A DNA stretch of 28,361 nt, from positions 1 through 28,361 of IMG/VR virus record IMGVR_UViG_3300027969_000347; one strand, 5' to 3'. Below are positions 19,475 to 27,638 of the stretch, in pieces. Position numbers and translations under genes: made by a program. Under the pieces are notes generated by a model. The model had not been told where the DNA came from. It searched no databases and saw only the letters and a list, made by a program, of their open reading frames with translations. Position 1 is the first letter of the stretch; every line of letters starts with the position of its first letter. The stretch comes from a virus.

Positions 19475-20997
19475 ACCCTGACCCCACCCCCCTGGCCCCG
19501 TCCCCGACACCGCCCACCGCCACAAAAAAAATAAAAACTGTGCCAACTATCGCGTCTACTGTCACCGAGATGACAGAAGCACAGTCGGAGCACTCCAAAA
19601 ACCCGTTTATTGAGTGGGCGAAAAAGTATTACCGCAACCCTGTTCTTTTTGTGCAGGAGGTGCTAAACACGGAACCGGACGCCTGGCAGAAGGCTTTTTT
19701 GATGCACATAGCTGCAGGCGAGCGCAGGATTAGCGTCAGGTCTGGCCACGGCGTGGGCAAGTCAACTGCCGCTGCCTGGGCGATTATTTGGTATGCGTTT
19801 CTAAGGTTTCCGGTCAAGATTGTGCTCACGGCGCCAACAAGCTCGCAGCTCTATGACGCCTTATTTGCGGAACTAAAGCGCTGGGTGAAGGCTCTGCCGG
19901 AGACGTTACAGAACCAGTTGGAGGTTAAGCAGGACCGGATTGAGTTTAAGGAATTCCCCAACGAGGCGTTCATAAGCGCCAGGACTAGTAGGGCAGAGCA
20001 GCCAGAGGCCTTGCAGGGTGTCCACTCAGAGAATGTCATGCTGGTGGCAGACGAGGCGTCAGGTATACCGGAGCAGGTGTTCGAGGCCGCGGCTGGATCG
20101 ATGTCGGGTCATAGCGCTGTAACTTTGTTACTAGGTAACCCCGTCCGGTCCAGCGGTTTCTTTTACGACACGCATAACCGTCTGGCGGGTGACTGGATCA
20201 CGATGAAGGTTAGCTGTGCGGACTCGCCCCGCGTGTCGGAGGCTTACATCGAGGAGATGAAGTCACGCTATGGCGAGGAGAGCAACGCCTACCGAATTCG
20301 CGTACTGGGTGAGTTTCCCAGGTCCGATGACGATACGGTGATACCGATGGAGTTACTGGAGATGGCCACACAGCGTGACGTGGCGCCAAGCACCAGCGCC
20401 AGGTTAGTGTGGGGCTTGGACGTGGCCAGGTTCGGCTCTGACAGGAGCGCCCTGTGCAAGCGCCAGGGTAACGCGGTGACCGAGCACATCAAGACCTGGA
20501 AGAACTTGGACCTGATGCAACTGACCGGCGCCATTGTGTCCGAGTACGAGGTCCTGATGCCTAGCCAAAGGCCGCACGAGATACTGGTTGACAGCATTGG
20601 TTTAGGTGCTGGCGTCGTTGACCGGCTGCGCGAGCTGAATTTGCCTGCGCGCGGTATCAATGTATCGGAGAGCCCAGCGATGGGCGGGACTTATAGGAAT
20701 CTGAAGGCTGAGTTATGGCACAAGGCCAAGGCGTGGCTGGAGCAGCGTGACTGCACCATGCCCAAGGATGATTTGTTGATCTCCGAGCTGGCCACTGTGC
20801 GGTATTCGTTTACCAGCAACGGCAAGATTCAGATCGAGGGCAAGGACGAGATCAGGAAGCGCGGGTTAGCGAGCCCCGACAGGGCTGATGCGTTTTGCTT
20901 GACGTTTGCCTCTGACGCGATCACGGGCGCATTTGGCTCTGCGTCCAGCAATAAGTGGGGACAGGCGCTGCGCAGGAACATACCCCGCGTAGCATAA
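19471..20997 (+). CDS. terL: Terminase large subunit (ATPase + nuclease)
   Basis: 508 residues. The ATPase half has Walker A SGHGVGKST (91-99), an adenine/Q-like FLRFPVKIVLTAPTSSQLYD stretch, and Walker B VMLVADE (189-195), followed by the coupling LLLGNPVRSSG. The nuclease half has the RNase H-fold acids Asp317 (WGLDVARFGSD), Asp374 (ILVDSIGLGAG) and Asp470/Asp473 (SPDRADAF). It drives headful or site-specific DNA packaging through the portal and cuts concatemers. The first 35 residues are Pro/Thr-rich and atypical; the core seems to start at about residue 40 (HSKNPFIEWAKKYYRNPVLF), so a downstream ATG at 19570 is an alternative start. Ribosome-binding site weak; probably coupled to upstream translation. 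Confidence 0.92.
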   Translation: MNPDPTPLAPSPTPPTATKKIKTVPTIASTVTEMTEAQSEHSKNPFIEWAKKYYRNPVLFVQEVLNTEPDAWQKAFLMHIAAGERRISVRSGHGVGKSTAAAWAIIWYAFLRFPVKIVLTAPTSSQLYDALFAELKRWVKALPETLQNQLEVKQDRIEFKEFPNEAFISARTSRAEQPEALQGVHSENVMLVADEASGIPEQVFEAAAGSMSGHSAVTLLLGNPVRSSGFFYDTHNRLAGDWITMKVSCADSPRVSEAYIEEMKSRYGEESNAYRIRVLGEFPRSDDDTVIPMELLEMATQRDVAPSTSARLVWGLDVARFGSDRSALCKRQGNAVTEHIKTWKNLDLMQLTGAIVSEYEVLMPSQRPHEILVDSIGLGAGVVDRLRELNLPARGINVSESPAMGGTYRNLKAELWHKAKAWLEQRDCTMPKDDLLISELATVRYSFTSNGKIQIEGKDEIRKRGLASPDRADAFCLTFASDAITGAFGSASSNKWGQALRRNIPRVA

Positions 20998-21027
20998 TTG
21001 GCGTAATTAATTTCTAGGAGCACAGAT

Positions 21028-21198
21028 ATGAAGATGACCAAGGCGCAGAAGAAAGTTGGCAAGGTGATGCACGAGTACAAGACCGGAAAGCTGCACTCTG
21101 GACCAGGCGGCAAGGTAGTAAAGAGTCCCAAGCAGGCGATTGCGATTGCTCTATCCGAGGCCAAGATCAAGCCTAAAGCCATGAAGGGGAAGATGTAA
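21028..21198 (+). CDS. Small basic protein, 56 aa (DUF6496-like)
   Basis: AGGAG (21016-21020) precedes ATG 21028 by 7 bases. It encodes MKMTKAQKKVGKVMHEYKTG, then KLHSGPGGKVVKSPKQAIAI and ALSEAKIKPKAMKGKM. The 'KVGKVMHE(Y/F)K.G.L.SG...V.S.KQAIAIALSEA' pattern is that of a widespread small phage and bacterial family (DUF6496 as I recall) of unknown role; the high Lys content suggests nucleic-acid binding. Its TAA overlaps the next ATG (TAATG). It lies between terL and the head genes. Confidence 0.7.
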   Translation: MKMTKAQKKVGKVMHEYKTGKLHSGPGGKVVKSPKQAIAIALSEAKIKPKAMKGKM

Positions 21199-21683
21199 TG
21201 GCCACCAGTATGCGAGATGTGCCAGCGCGCTACCAGGGCGCGATGAACCAGATGATGAGTAAGACCAGCACCAAGTGTCCGCTGCCTACGCAGGACGTGA
21301 CGCTCAATCTGAAGAACCGCGCCAAGGCGATTACCACTGCCGCGTATGGTCCTGAGAATCCAGCGCTGCCCAATACCGAGTATTGGAAGAAGAAAGCCAA
21401 TACCTGGAGCGTTACCATCCAAGACGCCAAGCAGAGCCGCTGCGGTAACTGCGCAGCGTTTAACGTGCAGGACTCCATCAAAGAGTGCATTGCCAAGGGT
21501 ATCGGTAACGAGGCAGACCCGTGGGGGACGATTGAGCTGGCAGACCTTGGGTACTGCGAGATATTTGACTTTAAGTGCGCGGCAAGCCGTACCTGCGACG
21601 CTTGGGTTGTTGGCGGCCCCAATGATGGAAGCAAAGACTCTGAGGAACCAGTTGACACGCAACTGGAAGGCGGCGTAGAGTAG
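21198..21683 (+). CDS. Cys-rich virion-region protein, 161 aa
   Basis: Six cysteines cluster in the C-terminal half: Cys82, Cys85 (RCGNCAAF), Cys97 (KECIAKG), Cys120 (LGYCEIF), Cys127 (FKCAAS) and Cys133 (RTCDAW), plus Cys27. The spacing CxxC-x11-C-x22-C-x6-C-x5-C suggests metal or Fe-S coordination or disulfides in a mature virion. The first 75 residues are helical. I know related proteins in environmental podoviruses between terminase and portal, with no function. It starts in the stop of the 56-residue gene and ends with the TAG overlapping the GTG of the next gene. Confidence 0.6.
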   Translation: MATSMRDVPARYQGAMNQMMSKTSTKCPLPTQDVTLNLKNRAKAITTAAYGPENPALPNTEYWKKKANTWSVTIQDAKQSRCGNCAAFNVQDSIKECIAKGIGNEADPWGTIELADLGYCEIFDFKCAASRTCDAWVVGGPNDGSKDSEEPVDTQLEGGVE

Positions 21684-22375
21684 TGATCTGCCCCATTGTC
21701 ATATCCACAGTACACGGCAAGGGCTTGGGCGTTTTGCTTGAGTCTATTAAGCAATACTGCCCCGAGATACCCGTCTACCTGCGCGGACCTGAGTCCGTGA
21801 TCGAGAACTTCAATGCTGACGTTAAAGTGTTTTCTCAGCCCACTAACTTTGGCAACGACTACAACGCCATCATTAACCGCGCACTTGAGGACTTTGAGTC
21901 CGTGGTGGTGGCCAATGACGATATCGTTCTGACGCCCACCAGCTACAGGGTACTGATGGAGGATGTGGATATCTTGCTAGATATGGATTTACCTATTGGG
22001 TGGGTGGCTTCCAGGACAGATGCTGCGCGCCAGGCGCAGAACATTAGGTTTAATCCTGATGGCGAGACGATTGATATGTGCCGGTTCAAGTACGAGTCCA
22101 AGATCAGGCCAGCAGAAGTAATTAGCCCGATATTCGCCTGGATACACGGGGATACATTCAAAGAGGCCAATTTTCCACCGCTGAACTGGTACTCCGATGA
22201 CGTTAACTGCCTTGACCTGACTGCAAAAGGCTTTGAGCACTACGTCTCCACCAGCTATGTCCACCACGTTGGCAGCCAGACAGTTGGAACTAACGCTGAG
22301 AAGTTGACCAATGAGGCAGTGCCCTGGTTGCTTAAAAACAGACCCGAATATGCCAAGCAGTGGTTTAACTCTTAA
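21683..22375 (+). CDS. Glycosyltransferase, GT2/GT-A-like, 230 aa
   Basis: GTG start at 21683 overlaps the previous TAG. The N-terminus is a Rossmann-like start (ICPIVISTVHGKGLGVLLESI); VVVANDDIVLTP carries Asp79-Asp80, the metal-binding pair expected of GT-A enzymes. Later, ISPIFAWIHGDTF and WYSDDVNCLDLTAKGFEHYV resemble the acceptor region of GT2 proteins, and VHHVGSQTVG is the typical ending. It would transfer a sugar to a protein or DNA base. It lies between the Cys-rich protein and a methyltransferase, so modification of virion proteins is possible. It is shorter than most bacterial GT2 enzymes. Confidence 0.7.
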   Translation: MICPIVISTVHGKGLGVLLESIKQYCPEIPVYLRGPESVIENFNADVKVFSQPTNFGNDYNAIINRALEDFESVVVANDDIVLTPTSYRVLMEDVDILLDMDLPIGWVASRTDAARQAQNIRFNPDGETIDMCRFKYESKIRPAEVISPIFAWIHGDTFKEANFPPLNWYSDDVNCLDLTAKGFEHYVSTSYVHHVGSQTVGTNAEKLTNEAVPWLLKNRPEYAKQWFNS

Positions 22376-22886
22376 CTTGGGATCGGGCCGTGATTGGCGC
22401 GATGACTGCGTCAATATGGACATTAACGAGAACAAGAACCCCGATTGGCACGGTGATATATGCACGATTGAGTGGGGTCAGAAGATACAGACGCACGCTG
22501 GTGAGATAACGGTAGAGCCTGGGATATTCACCAAGATACTTGCGCAAGACGTGCTGGAGCACGTCCCAGACCTAGTCAAGTGCATGAGGAACTGCCTGGA
22601 TTTATTGGACGTTGGTGGCGAGATGCACATCCACGTCCCGTATGACTTATCCCTTGGCGCATGGCAGGACCCGACCCATGTTCGTGCGTTTAACCAGAAT
22701 TCTTGGGTGTATTACTGCGCCTGGCACTGGTACTTGGACTGGAAGGATTTCCGGTTTGAGATGAAACACCTAGAGTACAGGCTGTCAAAGTACGGCGAAA
22801 GCCTAGAATTAGAGCAAGATGAGTTACTACGCACGCCGCGTGCGGTTGACTCCATGTACGTCGTTTTACGAAAGATACCCGTATGA
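22350..22886 (+). CDS. SAM-dependent methyltransferase, class I, 178 aa
   Basis: The core begins right after the start: LTLNLGSGRDWRDDCVNMDI holds the SAM-binding G-x-G and the acidic residue at the end of strand 2 (Asp24 with start at 22350). AQDVLEHVPDLVKCMRNCL (about 66-84) and LLDVGGEMHIHVPYD (about 86-100) complete the Rossmann pattern. ATG 22350 overlaps the previous gene by 26 bases; a second in-frame start (22311) would overlap by 65. Neither has a strong ribosome-binding site. The substrate is unknown; with the neighbouring glycosyltransferase it might decorate a virion or cell-surface glycan. The next gene starts inside its stop (ATGA). Confidence 0.75.
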   Translation: MPSSGLTLNLGSGRDWRDDCVNMDINENKNPDWHGDICTIEWGQKIQTHAGEITVEPGIFTKILAQDVLEHVPDLVKCMRNCLDLLDVGGEMHIHVPYDLSLGAWQDPTHVRAFNQNSWVYYCAWHWYLDWKDFRFEMKHLEYRLSKYGESLELEQDELLRTPRAVDSMYVVLRKIPV

Positions 22887-25060
22887 AAGACCTAGAGATA
22901 AGCACCGATGTCTCCGCGATGGAGCCTATGGGCGATGACGAGCTGGAGGCAATCATTGGCCAGGATTTAACCGATGCCGTTAGCTATGTAGATTCCGATT
23001 TATCACCTACCCGCGCACGCGGTACTGAGTATTACCGTGGCGACAAGTTTGGAAACGAGGAAGAGGGCCGCAGCCAGGTGGTGGCTATGGAGGTGCGCGA
23101 TACCGTATCTGCCATGATGCCTAGCCTAATGCGGGTGTTCTTCTCCAGCGAGAACGTGGTCGAGTTTGTGCCAGAGGGTCCAGAGGACGTAGCATTTGCC
23201 AAGCAGGCTACCGACTACGCTAACTTTGTATTTAACTCGGACAACAACGGGTTTATGACCACTTATGCCATCTTCAAAGATAGCTTGGTGCGTAAATGCG
23301 GTATTGCTAAATACTGGTGGGAGGAGACAGAAACTGTCCGCATTGAGGAATATTCTGGCTTAGATGACCAGACATTGCAGATACTTGCGCAAGAAGATGC
23401 TGAAGTCAAGATTGTTGTCTCTTACCCTGACTCTGCGGCAGTGCAGGCGATGCAGGGCATGGAGCCACAGATTGACCCAGCTACCGGCCAGCCGATGCCT
23501 ATGCCGACACCGCCTATGCTGCACGACGTGCAGATCAAGCGCGTACTGAAAGATGGTCGCATCAAGGTTATGGCAGTGCCACCGGAGGAGCTGCTGCTTG
23601 ATCGGCGCGCAAGATCGTTTGAGGATGCAGGGATCATTGCCCACCGCAAGATGGCCACAGTTGAGGAGCTAGTGGCTATGGGTTACGACGAGGACGAGGT
23701 ACGCGACAACATCACGTCTACAGATTTGGACAGTAATGAGGAGTACCTGGCGCGTCAGCCACTGTCCACCACCTTTGGAATGAACGACAGCGCAAACCCG
23801 ATGCAGCAGCGCGTCTTGTACATCGAGGCGTACTCACGCATTGACTACGATGGAGACGGCATTGCAGAGCTGCGCAAGATTTGCTGCATTGGCTCTGGTT
23901 ACAAGGTAGTGCGCAACCTGCCAGCGTCCTATATCCCGTTTGTTGACTTCCCCTGCGACCCAGAGCCTCACACCAGCCCACTTGAGGCGATGTCTATTTT
24001 TGATATCACGCACGACATCCAGGAGATCAAGTCAGAGATTCTGCGCAATACGCTGGACTCTCTGGCGCAGTCTATCCACCCGCGTACTGCGGTAGTGGAG
24101 GGCATGGTCAACATGGATGACGTGCTCAATAACGAGACTGGCGCCGTGATTCGTATGCGTCAGCCTGGCATGGTGCAGCCATTTAGCAATCCATTTGTTG
24201 GCCAGGCGGCATTTCCGATGATCGACTACATGGATCAGATGCGCGAGAACCGCACCGGCATGAGCAAGGCAGCGATGGGATTGGATGCAGATGCCTTGCA
24301 GTCGAGCACCAAGGCAGCGGTAGCAGCCACCATCAGCGCAAGCCAGGGCAGGATTGAGTTGACTGCGCGTTTGATGGCCGAGGGCATGAAAAAGCTGTTC
24401 AAAGGCATATTGTTCCTGCTGGTGACGCACCAGGACAAGCCTCGGATGATTCGTTTGAGTAACGGGTTTGTGCAGATGGACCCGCGTGCGTGGAATTCAG
24501 CGATGGACGTACACATCAATATCGGCCTGGGTAACGGGGACACCAACGAGCGCATCCAGGCTCTGATGATGATCTTGGCCAAGCAGCAAGAGGCACTGAC
24601 CCAACTAGGCCCACAGAACCCGCTGGTAACCCCGTCTCAGTATTCCCATACCCTGCGCCAGATCGTGGCGCTGTCTGGGTTTAAGGATACTTCTCAGTAT
24701 TTCAATGACGTGCCTGCTGATTACCAGCCGCCAGCCCCACCAGCCCCCAAGCCGACTCCCGAGGAGGTACTCGCGCAGGTGCAGGCCAAGTCTATTGAGG
24801 CTGATATTCAGAAGAAGGCGGCAGAGCTGGAGCTAAAGCATCAGCAGATGCTGCGCGATGACGATTACCGGCGTGATGCCTTGGCTCAAGATTTATACTT
24901 AAAGAAATATGAATTAGAGTTAAAGTACAACGCACAGATTTCTACGGCTGAGATTGAAGCACAGCAAAGTCTTAACCGAGAAGCAATGCAGCAGCAGACT
25001 ACCCTGGCACAAGCCCAGATGTCAGCGGCTGCGCCCATCAACCAATTTGGAATGGCATAA
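22883..25060 (+). CDS. Portal protein, P22-like
   Basis: 725 residues, the usual length of P22-type portals. ATG 22883 overlaps the methyltransferase stop. The N-terminal half has the diagnostic RGTEYYRGDKFGNEEEGRSQ (about 46-65) and AMEVRDTVSAMMPSLMRVFF (about 68-87) segments, a wing region with SLVRKCGIAKYWWEE (about 134-149), and then RRARSFEDAGIIAHRKM. The C-terminal 120 residues are Gln/Ala-rich coiled coil (QMLRDDDYRRDALAQ, AEIEAQQSLNREAMQQQ), as in portal barrels. It forms the dodecameric ring through which DNA is packed and ejected. A Pro-rich turn (APPAPKPTP) precedes the barrel. Confidence 0.88.
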   Translation: MKDLEISTDVSAMEPMGDDELEAIIGQDLTDAVSYVDSDLSPTRARGTEYYRGDKFGNEEEGRSQVVAMEVRDTVSAMMPSLMRVFFSSENVVEFVPEGPEDVAFAKQATDYANFVFNSDNNGFMTTYAIFKDSLVRKCGIAKYWWEETETVRIEEYSGLDDQTLQILAQEDAEVKIVVSYPDSAAVQAMQGMEPQIDPATGQPMPMPTPPMLHDVQIKRVLKDGRIKVMAVPPEELLLDRRARSFEDAGIIAHRKMATVEELVAMGYDEDEVRDNITSTDLDSNEEYLARQPLSTTFGMNDSANPMQQRVLYIEAYSRIDYDGDGIAELRKICCIGSGYKVVRNLPASYIPFVDFPCDPEPHTSPLEAMSIFDITHDIQEIKSEILRNTLDSLAQSIHPRTAVVEGMVNMDDVLNNETGAVIRMRQPGMVQPFSNPFVGQAAFPMIDYMDQMRENRTGMSKAAMGLDADALQSSTKAAVAATISASQGRIELTARLMAEGMKKLFKGILFLLVTHQDKPRMIRLSNGFVQMDPRAWNSAMDVHINIGLGNGDTNERIQALMMILAKQQEALTQLGPQNPLVTPSQYSHTLRQIVALSGFKDTSQYFNDVPADYQPPAPPAPKPTPEEVLAQVQAKSIEADIQKKAAELELKHQQMLRDDDYRRDALAQDLYLKKYELELKYNAQISTAEIEAQQSLNREAMQQQTTLAQAQMSAAAPINQFGMA

Positions 25061-25315
25061 ATGGAGAATGATGAACTTGTACGCAAGGGCCGAAAGGCAA
25101 GCCAGTTGCTGGAGGATGAAACTTTCAACATGGCAATCAACAAAATGGAAAACGACCAGCTCTGGTACTTTCGGTCAACGAAACCAGAGGAGTCAGCCAA
25201 GCGAGAGATCGCCTGGTCCATGCTAAAGGCAATTGACAATCTAAAGATTGAATTGCAAAAGATTGTTGATAACGCAAAGGTGGCGCAACGCGCTATCGAG
25301 CGTGCGAATAAGTAG
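25061..25315 (+). CDS. Small helical protein between portal and scaffold, 84 aa
   Basis: Starts directly after the portal stop (TAA|ATG). MENDELVRKGRKASQLLEDE, then NMAINKMENDQLWYFRSTKP and a final charged helix (AIDNLKIELQKIVDNAKVAQ). All-helical; no membrane segment. Phages with P22-like portals and SU10-type coats often have such a gene here. It might be a head assembly factor or small packaging chaperone. Confidence 0.6.
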   Translation: MENDELVRKGRKASQLLEDETFNMAINKMENDQLWYFRSTKPEESAKREIAWSMLKAIDNLKIELQKIVDNAKVAQRAIERANK

Positions 25316-25324
25316 AGGACATTT

Positions 25325-26311
25325 ATGCAACAAGCACAAACGGGTTCTGCGGGACCCATGAATCTGGACCAAGCGGCCCAGGCACTCTCAGCAATGCTGC
25401 CCGATGAGGGAGAACAGTCAATTGAGGAGACGTTTGACGATTCGCTGGAAGGCGAGTCGGCGGCGCAATCCGAAACATCAGCGGAAGATGCAGACGCAAC
25501 CGATGATGTCACGGATGGCGAACAGTTAGAGGAAAGTGAAGATTCCGAGGAAGAAAAGCCGGATCAGACCTTTACCGTCAAAGTTGACGGCACTGAGGTT
25601 ACTGTAACCCTGGACGAACTTCAGAAGGGATATTCACGGACTCAGGACTACACGCGAAAGACTCAGCAGATTGCCGAAATTCGACGCCAAGTCGAGTCGG
25701 AAGCCGAGGCCATTCGTGCCGAGCGTAGTCAGTACGCTCAGTTGTTAGGAGCATTGGAGTCGCAGGTTCAGCAAGCCGCGCAACCTAATATCGACTGGGA
25801 TCGCCTCTACCAAGAGGACCCCATCGAGTGGGTGCGGCAGAAAGAGGTGATGCGTGAAAACCAAGCAAAGTCGCAGGCTATTCAATTTGAGCAGCAGCGT
25901 CTTATGCAGATTTCACAGCAGGAGCAAGCTCAACAGATGCAGTCTTTTCTTGCGCAACAGCAAGACGAGCTGCTGAAGGTTTTGCCTGATTGGAAAGACC
26001 CAAACAAGGCGAAAAAAGAGAAAGAATTGCTCATTGACTTCGGCCAAAAGGCTGGGTTTAGCACCGATGAACTGAAGAACATATTCGACCACCGAGTCGT
26101 TAACGTGCTGCGTAAGGCGGCACTGTACGAGCAGATGATGGGCAAGAGGCAGAACATCAAGCCGGTGACGAACAATGGTCCACGTCCTGCCAAGCCAGGT
26201 GCAGCAGGCCGTGTCTCCACGACAAGTGAAGCTACTCGCGCAAAACAGCGTCTTGCAAAAACTGGTCGCGTCAACGACGCGGCTTCCGCAATTGAACTTT
26301 TATTAAAGTGA
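25325..26311 (+). CDS. Scaffolding protein
   Basis: 328 residues, with a GAGGA element before ATG 25325. The first 80 residues are extremely acidic (EGEQSIEETFDDSLEGES, EESEDSEEEKPDQ), followed by FTVKVDGTEVTVTLDELQKG, a YSRTQDYTRKTQQI motif often found in phage scaffolds, and long Gln-rich coiled coils (about 120-220). The C-terminus is basic (ATRAKQRLAKTGRVND) and would bind the coat. Position between portal and major capsid gene, and acidic-then-helical-then-basic layout, make this a strong call. It is expected to leave the capsid during maturation. Confidence 0.85.
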   Translation: MQQAQTGSAGPMNLDQAAQALSAMLPDEGEQSIEETFDDSLEGESAAQSETSAEDADATDDVTDGEQLEESEDSEEEKPDQTFTVKVDGTEVTVTLDELQKGYSRTQDYTRKTQQIAEIRRQVESEAEAIRAERSQYAQLLGALESQVQQAAQPNIDWDRLYQEDPIEWVRQKEVMRENQAKSQAIQFEQQRLMQISQQEQAQQMQSFLAQQQDELLKVLPDWKDPNKAKKEKELLIDFGQKAGFSTDELKNIFDHRVVNVLRKAALYEQMMGKRQNIKPVTNNGPRPAKPGAAGRVSTTSEATRAKQRLAKTGRVNDAASAIELLLK

Positions 26312-26318
26312 GTAAATC

Positions 26319-27281
26319 ATGACTATCGTAACTAACACCTTCACTACCTTTGATGCCAAAGGTATCCGTGAAGATTTGAGCAATATTATTACCAATATTG
26401 CACCGGAAGATGTACCGTACCAATCCAACATTGGACGCGAGTCGATCAGCAATTCTTTGTTTGAGTGGCAGACCGATACCTTGGCAGCCGCAGCAGCGAA
26501 CAAGCAATTAGAGGGTGACGATGTTGCATCCTTCGATGCTGTTGTCGCTACCGTGCGTTTGCAGAACTACGCTCAGATTTCGCGCAAGACTATTGTCTTG
26601 TCCGCAACTGAGGAAGTGGTTAACAAGGCAGGGCGTCGCAGTGAACTAGCCTATCAAATTGCCAAGCGGGGTTCTGAACTTCGTCGCGATCAAGAATTCA
26701 CCTTTCTCAATGGTGCAGTGGCTGCCGCTGGTTCTACCAGCGTTGCACGCGGTACTGCTTCGCTTGGTGCGTTTATCAAGACCAACGTGGATAAGGCGAG
26801 TGACGGCACTAACCCATCTTACACAACGCTGCCTAACAGCGCCCGTACTGATGGCACGGTGCGTACCTTCACCGAGACAATTTTGAAGAACGTCATCCAG
26901 CAAGTCTGGGCCGCTGGCGGTACTCCAAAAATCTTGATGGTTGGTCCTATCAACAAGCAGCGCGTCTCTGGTTTTGCCGGTATTGCGTCCTCGCGTTTCA
27001 ACATTGATGGTGGCGCAAAACCCGCCACTATCGTGGGGGCCGTGGATCTTTATGTCAGCGATTTCGGAAATGTGGCCACGGTTGCGAACAGGTTCCAACG
27101 TGAGCGTGATGCCTGGGTGCTTGACCCTGAGTACGCAAAGGTAGCCACCTTGCGTCCTTACCAGCAGATCGAACTGGCTAAGACCGGAGACGCCGATAAA
27201 CGTATGCTTATCGTTGAATACGGTCACAAGGTTTTGACTGAGAATGCCCACGGCCTAGCTGCTGACCTGATTACTTCGTAA
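26319..27281 (+). CDS. Major capsid protein, SU10-type
   Basis: 320 residues. It begins TNTFTTFDAKGIREDLSNI, then the NIAPEDVPYQSNIGRESIS segment and FEWQTDTLAAAAANKQLEG, which characterise the SU10 coat family (formerly DUF5309). Further conserved parts are AQISRKTIVLSATEEVVNKA and MVGPINKQRVSGFAGIA, and the ending KTGDADKRMLIVEYGHKVLT. It builds the icosahedral (or prolate) head with an HK97-like fold expected. It follows the scaffold by 7 bases and precedes a strong terminator, so it is likely the most abundant product of the module. Confidence 0.92.
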   Translation: MTIVTNTFTTFDAKGIREDLSNIITNIAPEDVPYQSNIGRESISNSLFEWQTDTLAAAAANKQLEGDDVASFDAVVATVRLQNYAQISRKTIVLSATEEVVNKAGRRSELAYQIAKRGSELRRDQEFTFLNGAVAAAGSTSVARGTASLGAFIKTNVDKASDGTNPSYTTLPNSARTDGTVRTFTETILKNVIQQVWAAGGTPKILMVGPINKQRVSGFAGIASSRFNIDGGAKPATIVGAVDLYVSDFGNVATVANRFQRERDAWVLDPEYAKVATLRPYQQIELAKTGDADKRMLIVEYGHKVLTENAHGLAADLITS

Positions 27282-27291
27282 TCAACAATGG

Positions 27292-27321
27292 AAGGGATCA
27301 GGGAAACCTGGTCCCTTTTTT
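27292..27321 (+). terminator. Rho-independent terminator after major capsid gene
   Basis: Arms 27292-27302 and 27307-27317 pair over 11 bases with one G-T wobble (27298/27311), closed by a GAAA loop (27303-27306), and a T6 tract (27316-27321). The next ATG is at 27324, two bases after the T-run, so it probably reduces rather than blocks downstream transcription. Confidence 0.9.
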
Positions 27322-27323
27322 AA

Positions 27324-27638
27324 ATGAGCGAATCAAGATTATTTAACACAAACTCAGACCTTGGCATCAATCGGACGTGGCACTACGACGAGGACACTGA
27401 CAAGGCAACCATTCAGACAAGTCAAGATGTAACGGCGATCATTGAAGAAAACCGCAGCATTTACAACCAGGGCGAGAAGCACGACAAGTATGGAGAGTGG
27501 AGCCGCGTGGCGTCCATACCACTGAGTGTCTATTTCAAGCTCAAGGCAGAGGGTAAGTTGGATGATGATGCGTACATGAAACGCTGGCTCAACGACCCCG
27601 AAAACCAATACTTTAGAACTCGCCCAGGACAAGTATGA
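27324..27638 (+). CDS. Conserved head-region protein, 104 aa, unknown function
   Basis: MSESRLFNTNSDLGINRTWHYDED, with TIQTSQDVTAIIEENRSIYNQG, EWSRVASIPLSVYFKLKAEGK and the ending YMKRWLNDPENQYFRTRPGQ. I recognise the 'VASIPLSVY..LKA.G...D....KRWLNDP.N..FRTRPG' pattern as a common small protein between major capsid and adaptor in environmental podoviruses; function unknown, perhaps head completion. The start has no independent ribosome-binding site because the terminator stem occupies the upstream purine-rich sequence. No other in-frame ATG lies near the N-terminus. It overlaps the next gene by four bases. Confidence 0.7.
   Translation: MSESRLFNTNSDLGINRTWHYDEDTDKATIQTSQDVTAIIEENRSIYNQGEKHDKYGEWSRVASIPLSVYFKLKAEGKLDDDAYMKRWLNDPENQYFRTRPGQV

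Noticed and set aside
20829-21662. Minus-strand frame of 277 codons
   Set aside because: Lies antisense to the terL end, the 56-residue gene and the Cys-rich gene, which are mutually coupled and have ribosome-binding sites.
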